DNA from: Paramacrobiotus richtersi
Lineage: Eukaryota > Tardigrada > Eutardigrada > Parachela > Macrobiotidae
Reading direction: 5' to 3'
DNA length: 21,345 bases
NCBI GenBank assembly: GCA_034698045.1
Contig: JAQGAU010001111.1
Coordinates: 1 to 21,345, forward strand
Positions 17,692-21,345 of the stretch are shown piece by piece. Made by a program: the position numbers and the translations under genes. The stretch's first letter is position 1; each line of letters starts with the position of its first letter. The notes beneath the pieces are model-generated. The model was not told where the DNA came from. It worked only from the letters and a program-made list of their open reading frames with translations, and ran no database searches.

Positions 17692-20092
17692 ATGCCAATC
17701 TTTTGCTACCTTTTGGTCCTCCTGGGTATGCGGTGAATCGCTGAGCTTTTTTGGTAGAGTTAACGCAGAGTTGTGTATTGTTTCTATATGGACATTTTCT
17801 GTTATTCACATTCGATTTTTTTAGTAATCGATTCGAGAAGTACTGCTCAACAATGCACTCCGTCACTTCCAGCAATAATACCGTCAACAGGATTAGGTGG
17901 CGACAGTCCTCAACAGGTACGTGTAATAACTACCTTTCAAGTTGCAACCGACAACTTGCATGAAATGAGAAACATGCCATAAAGTCGCTATTAAACTGTT
18001 CGAATCTGAGCAACTAGTTGTTACTTTTTAGTTTTTACCTGAAAGTTGAACAGGACTGGAGTTGTTAAAGTTACAACTAAGGGAGACGTTTCTGTCTGTG
18101 ATTTTTCAGTTCGGTGGTCTGTTCTACCTCTACCGACACATCGGCTTGCCCGCTGTCACGGTCAACCCTCGAATCCAGGTGACAAGCGTCGCACCAATCG
18201 TCGAGCCATGGTTCAATCAGCCGTCCGTGCAGCAATTTTGGGGAGTGGCAGATTATCCCAATTCAACCACTGACGCCTGTCAGAATCATTTCTGGACGGG
18301 GACGGTTTCAAACGGTGGACTGGCATCAGGCTATGAAGGTCAATCGGATGATGACTACATCATGCGTATGTATTACTGCTTAACAAAGGCACTTACTGTT
18401 TAAAATTCAAGTACTGTACACGTGAACCGTCAGCGACTGAAATGTACTATACACGATGTCTCAAGATTTTGAACCATACGCAGTTGATGGCGACATAATA
18501 CACTGCAGACAATGCAATATTATTGGATAGTGTAAAATCTAAATGTTCCATCTATGTATGTGTGTAAAAAATTGTAGTATCTTACAGAATGTTTAATTTA
18601 ATGTGCGCATAATCATTACTGTTAACCTTACAGTTCCAGTTTCTTATTCGATTCTGCATAACGACGAGCAGAAGTTAGTTGTTATCTATGCGTGCATCCT
18701 TGCCAGACCTGACGGTCTTTGCGCTCGTCCCTTTATCTATGCTGCGACACGCAAGAATCCACTGCAACTGTCAACGTCGGAGGCGGAAGAGTTCGACACT
18801 GTCATCACGTCCATCTTCACCAAGTATTGTATGACCGCAAACGACATACCAAAGCAGATCTTTACGGATAGCAAGCCCTTCTGCCCGCTGATTGATCCGC
18901 CACCGTGTATCGCCAGAGCCATTCAGGGGATGAAGAATTCTGTAGTTAACACCACAAGTAAGCAGCTTGCAGCTAACATCAAGATAACTAACGGTAGGTA
19001 TCTGTACATCAACGTAAGTAATTTGGTTGCGCAGATCAGCCGACTTCGACGTATGCATGCAAATGGCCCAATTCGATACCATCATCGGCTAAATTTGCCA
19101 CGGCACCGGTACGTCATTGAAAACAATCATGATTTAACAATCCTTCGAATTTTACACACGACATAGTAACTAAATCAAAATAATAGTAATGAAACTTCAA
19201 GCTTTATCAAAAGTATTTGTTTTAAATTCTGCTAACCCAGAGACTTTGCGATTTGGTGCGGTATGTCGTAGAATGGGACCTACTTCCTATACCGAAGGAT
19301 CTTTGGTCCGGAAGAAGTTCCTATGAACCAGCAAGTCCTGTACACACAGCTCGGGTCATATCCATCGGCAGTGGTTAACGATACGGCTACTTCATATTGG
19401 ATCGAATATGCCAACTATGATCCTAAATCTTATGGCTGCACTCGCGCTATCATCGTGGCATCCGTTGTGGGTAACGGTTTGGTCACGGGGTTGATTGCAC
19501 CATCCACCGCATCTGGTGCTCCACGTAAGCCTTGGTTCGCGTGCCAAATCCTGAAAGTCGTCTCAAGGGCTTTTTATCCAATAAATAAATAGGGCCATTT
19601 ATCTTTTGTATGTCGTGCAGTTTATAAGAGTCGGTGCCCACCATCTAAAGCAAATCATATCAGCCATAATGTATCAGCTAGAAATATATATTCGTGTCGC
19701 AACTTACTGTAAATTTCGTCTCCGGTTTTGCAGAAATCTTCACTTTATCAACACTAGTCCTGGATGATAATACAGTTTTGTATTACGGCTGCGCTTATCA
19801 AAACCTGCAATCCGGTGTTTGTAACGCACCAGTTGCCGTGCACCTGACTCGTAAAAACCCATTTCTCCTGACCCAAGCTGAGAAGGACGCGGCGGACGCT
19901 CTGGAGAATTCCTTTTTTAACAAATATGGCTGCAGTGTTAAAGATGTTGCACTGATCAACTATACCACTGCCCAGCAAGCGTGTACGTACACCGGACCGG
20001 ATACCTGCATGCAAAAGTACATCACCGGATACCAGCTGATGGTCGAAGGTTATAAAAGTATTGTGGCGGCTGTTACGGCAGGAAAACCTTAA
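17692..20092 (+). CDS. Gene 4: complete B-type double-lipocalin-like secreted protein
   Basis: Seven exons: 17692-17725, 17825-17916, 18110-18365, 18634-18957, 19035-19108, 19272-19524 and 19734-20092 (TAA). They sum to 1392 nt, 463 residues. The signal peptide (MPIFCYLLVLLVIDSRSTA) ends just before QQC. Domain 1 starts FGGLFYLYR; domain 2 starts NGTYFLYRR, with an N-glycosylation sequon NGT. Seven cysteines per domain sit at 22, 99, 148, 157, 193, 211 and 219, and at 244, 316, 364, 374, 411, 428 and 436. The domain endings are SKPFCPLIDPPPC and QQACTYTGPDTC. Intron positions and phases are those of gene 3; introns are 74-268 bp. The C-terminus ends soon after GYKSIVAAVTAGKP, without the Thr-rich tail of gene 3. 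No canonical AATAAA was seen in the next 300 bp. Ligand unknown; extracellular carrier role inferred from fold. Confidence 0.88.
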
Positions 20093-20689
20093 CAGCACTG
20101 AACGATTTCGACCCCTGATTAGTGGGTGCTGAATGTATTTTGCCTCTCTACGACTGTTCATTAGAACACAAATTTTTTTTTCGTACCTCAGGTTTCGTAC
20201 TTCTCGGTACAGTGAGCGTATGCGCGTGAATCGACAAATGAATGCGAGTGTGGGCTAGCAAGTAAAATATGACCCTAATTAGTGACTTCACAACTGCCAC
20301 TGCATTGTTACAGCTAGCGCCCATGCCGGTTGGGAAATGATCGAGGATGCCGAGAACAAGAAATTCATTTTGGTCTTCTAACATTCCTTCAGTTTGATGT
20401 CGAAACCCCATTTACACTGTTATACTGTTCGCATGCACATGCGAATCACCGAATCGTATCCGAAATGATATTCACACTATAATTTGTCCACCCCGGTGAC
20501 AGGTCGCGAGTCCAGCAGCGCATCATCAAGTGTATCCCGTACGCGGTCCCAACAAGGAAACAGTCTAGTATTTGTGACGATTGCTTGCTTCTTTTTACAG
20601 TAATCATCGAACCCTACTCTCCAAAACGTTCTTTCAAATGTAATTTAATCTGCATACTTTTTTCACGCGAGCGACAAACAGAAATGTTC
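20093..20689. other. Intergenic region between genes 4 and 5
   Basis: No supported exon. An acceptor-like TTTTTACAG at about 20600 followed by TAATCATCG recalls the start of B-type exon 2, but no matching Cys motif follows. Domain-1 exons for gene 5 were not found here. Confidence 0.3.
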
Positions 20690-21345
20690 TTTTGCCGGTT
20701 GCACACGTTACGATGTGCCGAGGTCATGCAAGTGGCCGTGTGCCATACCATCGCCCGGAAGCTTTAACGTAGCTCCGATTAGTGAGAACGTCCGTATTGA
20801 TGGATAAGAATAACCTTTAATTTACAGTAATAATATGGAACAATAAAACCTTGTAGAGTGGGATGTGTCACTTGTACCGAAGTACCTTGGGACACTGCAA
20901 GACACTTCAACAGATCAACAAGTGTTTTATACTCAGGTCGGACGGTTATCGCGACCAGTTAACAATGATTCAACTGAAGTACTTTCTCTGGAAAGCGCTG
21001 ACTTTAATCCGGTATCCGGCGTCTGCAAACATTCCATCTTCCTGGCTGTGTTAGCGCAAGATGGATCGATCATCGACAACAGCACCTATTGTACACGGCT
21101 ACACGCTAGTTCGAGGCCTGCAGGTGAGAACGACTACAATCGTGATAATGCTTTAGAGGCAGAGCTGTACCAGTGTACCGTAAGCTTGTATATATGAACA
21201 TATCAAAGTTTGATAATCAAACGACTAATGAAACAGTGTACTGTAAGTTACTGTACAGGTGTTAATGAACAGTGATACTAGCTACTTTTTCAGTGGCCGT
21301 ACAGTCCTTGTTTATCGACGATAACACCGTCCTACTCTATGGCTG
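20690..21345 (+). CDS. Gene 5: divergent lipocalin-like gene, second-domain exons only, runs off the right edge
   Basis: Three pieces align with domain 2 of the B-type genes. About 20700-20778 reads SCKWPCAIPSPGSFNVAP, the equivalent of the CKWPN exon, though its usual GT donor is replaced by ATTAG. Exon 20859-21123 reads WDVSLVPKYLG, then TDQQVFYTQVG, ADFNPVSGVCKHSIFLAVLA and a GTGAGA donor in phase 1. Exon 21294-21345 reads VAVQSLFIDDNTVLLYGC, in the right phase and cut by the window end. The exon start is two bases longer than in genes 3 and 4, so the NGxYFLYR segment is out of frame unless the acceptor at 20858 is used, in which case the GxWY motif is lost. No domain-1 exons were found upstream. 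It is either a diverging gene or a decaying one. Confidence 0.5.

Noticed and set aside
168..20092. Assignment to tardigrade secreted heat-soluble (SAHS, FABP-like) proteins
   Set aside because: Two domains and many conserved cysteines, with GxWY and lipocalin-like C-terminal motifs; SAHS proteins as I know them are single-domain and lack this cysteine pattern.
20585..20767. ORF before gene 5 as a B-type exon 2
   Set aside because: The acceptor and first bases look right (TAATCATCG) but no QQC motif follows and the frame differs from that of the CKWP segment.
1..21345. tRNA, rRNA or CRISPR elements
   Set aside because: No cloverleaf with conserved tRNA boxes, no rRNA-like block and no regularly spaced repeats were seen by eye; the small-scale repeats are microsatellites or hairpins.

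Overview
This is eukaryotic, invertebrate-type genomic DNA. Coding sequence is cut into short exons with GT..AG boundaries and pyrimidine-rich acceptors. AATAAA signals follow the gene ends, and long AT-rich non-coding stretches lie between genes. There is no operon, Shine-Dalgarno sequence or CRISPR array. The organism cannot be named from the sequence; a small-genome ecdysozoan (arthropod or tardigrade-like) is a guess.

The window is mostly a plus-strand tandem array of one gene family: secreted proteins made of two lipocalin-like domains. The assignment rests on a GxWY-like motif after an N-terminal Cys (DGIWYMYR, FDGLYYLYR, NGTYFLYR), a late strand pair 'D-x-x-x-VLYYGC...C', an 'HLTRxNP' segment, a helix, and a terminal 'TTDQPAC'-type end. 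Each domain carries seven cysteines at nearly identical spacing. Each domain is encoded by three exons with the same intron phases (1-0, 0-1, 1-x), so the protein arose by whole-domain duplication bounded by phase-1 introns.

Layout: gene 1 (A type, 5' exons off the left edge) 168-1951; a 5' A-type remnant 2326-2880; a GC-rich minus-strand gene of unknown function 3810-5483; an A-type pseudogene 6085-6961 with an inverted scrap to 7051; a coding-like minus-strand remnant 7250-7404; gene 2 (A type, complete) 8638-11915; gene 3 (B type, complete) 12827-15924; an A-type 3' pseudogene 16463-17064; gene 4 (B type, complete) 17692-20092; and gene 5 (divergent, partial) from about 20690 off the right edge. 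A-type genes add two 5' exons encoding a signal peptide and a tyrosine-rich segment. B-type genes have a short signal-peptide exon instead.

Most notable observations: the domain and exon duplication with a 7+7 cysteine pattern; two A-type fragments that look like one gene split inside intron 2 by about 3.2 kb carrying a minus-strand gene; a ~680-bp nested palindrome in intron 3 of gene 2; a TIR-flanked insertion in intron 3 of gene 3; and a repeated block upstream of both B genes.
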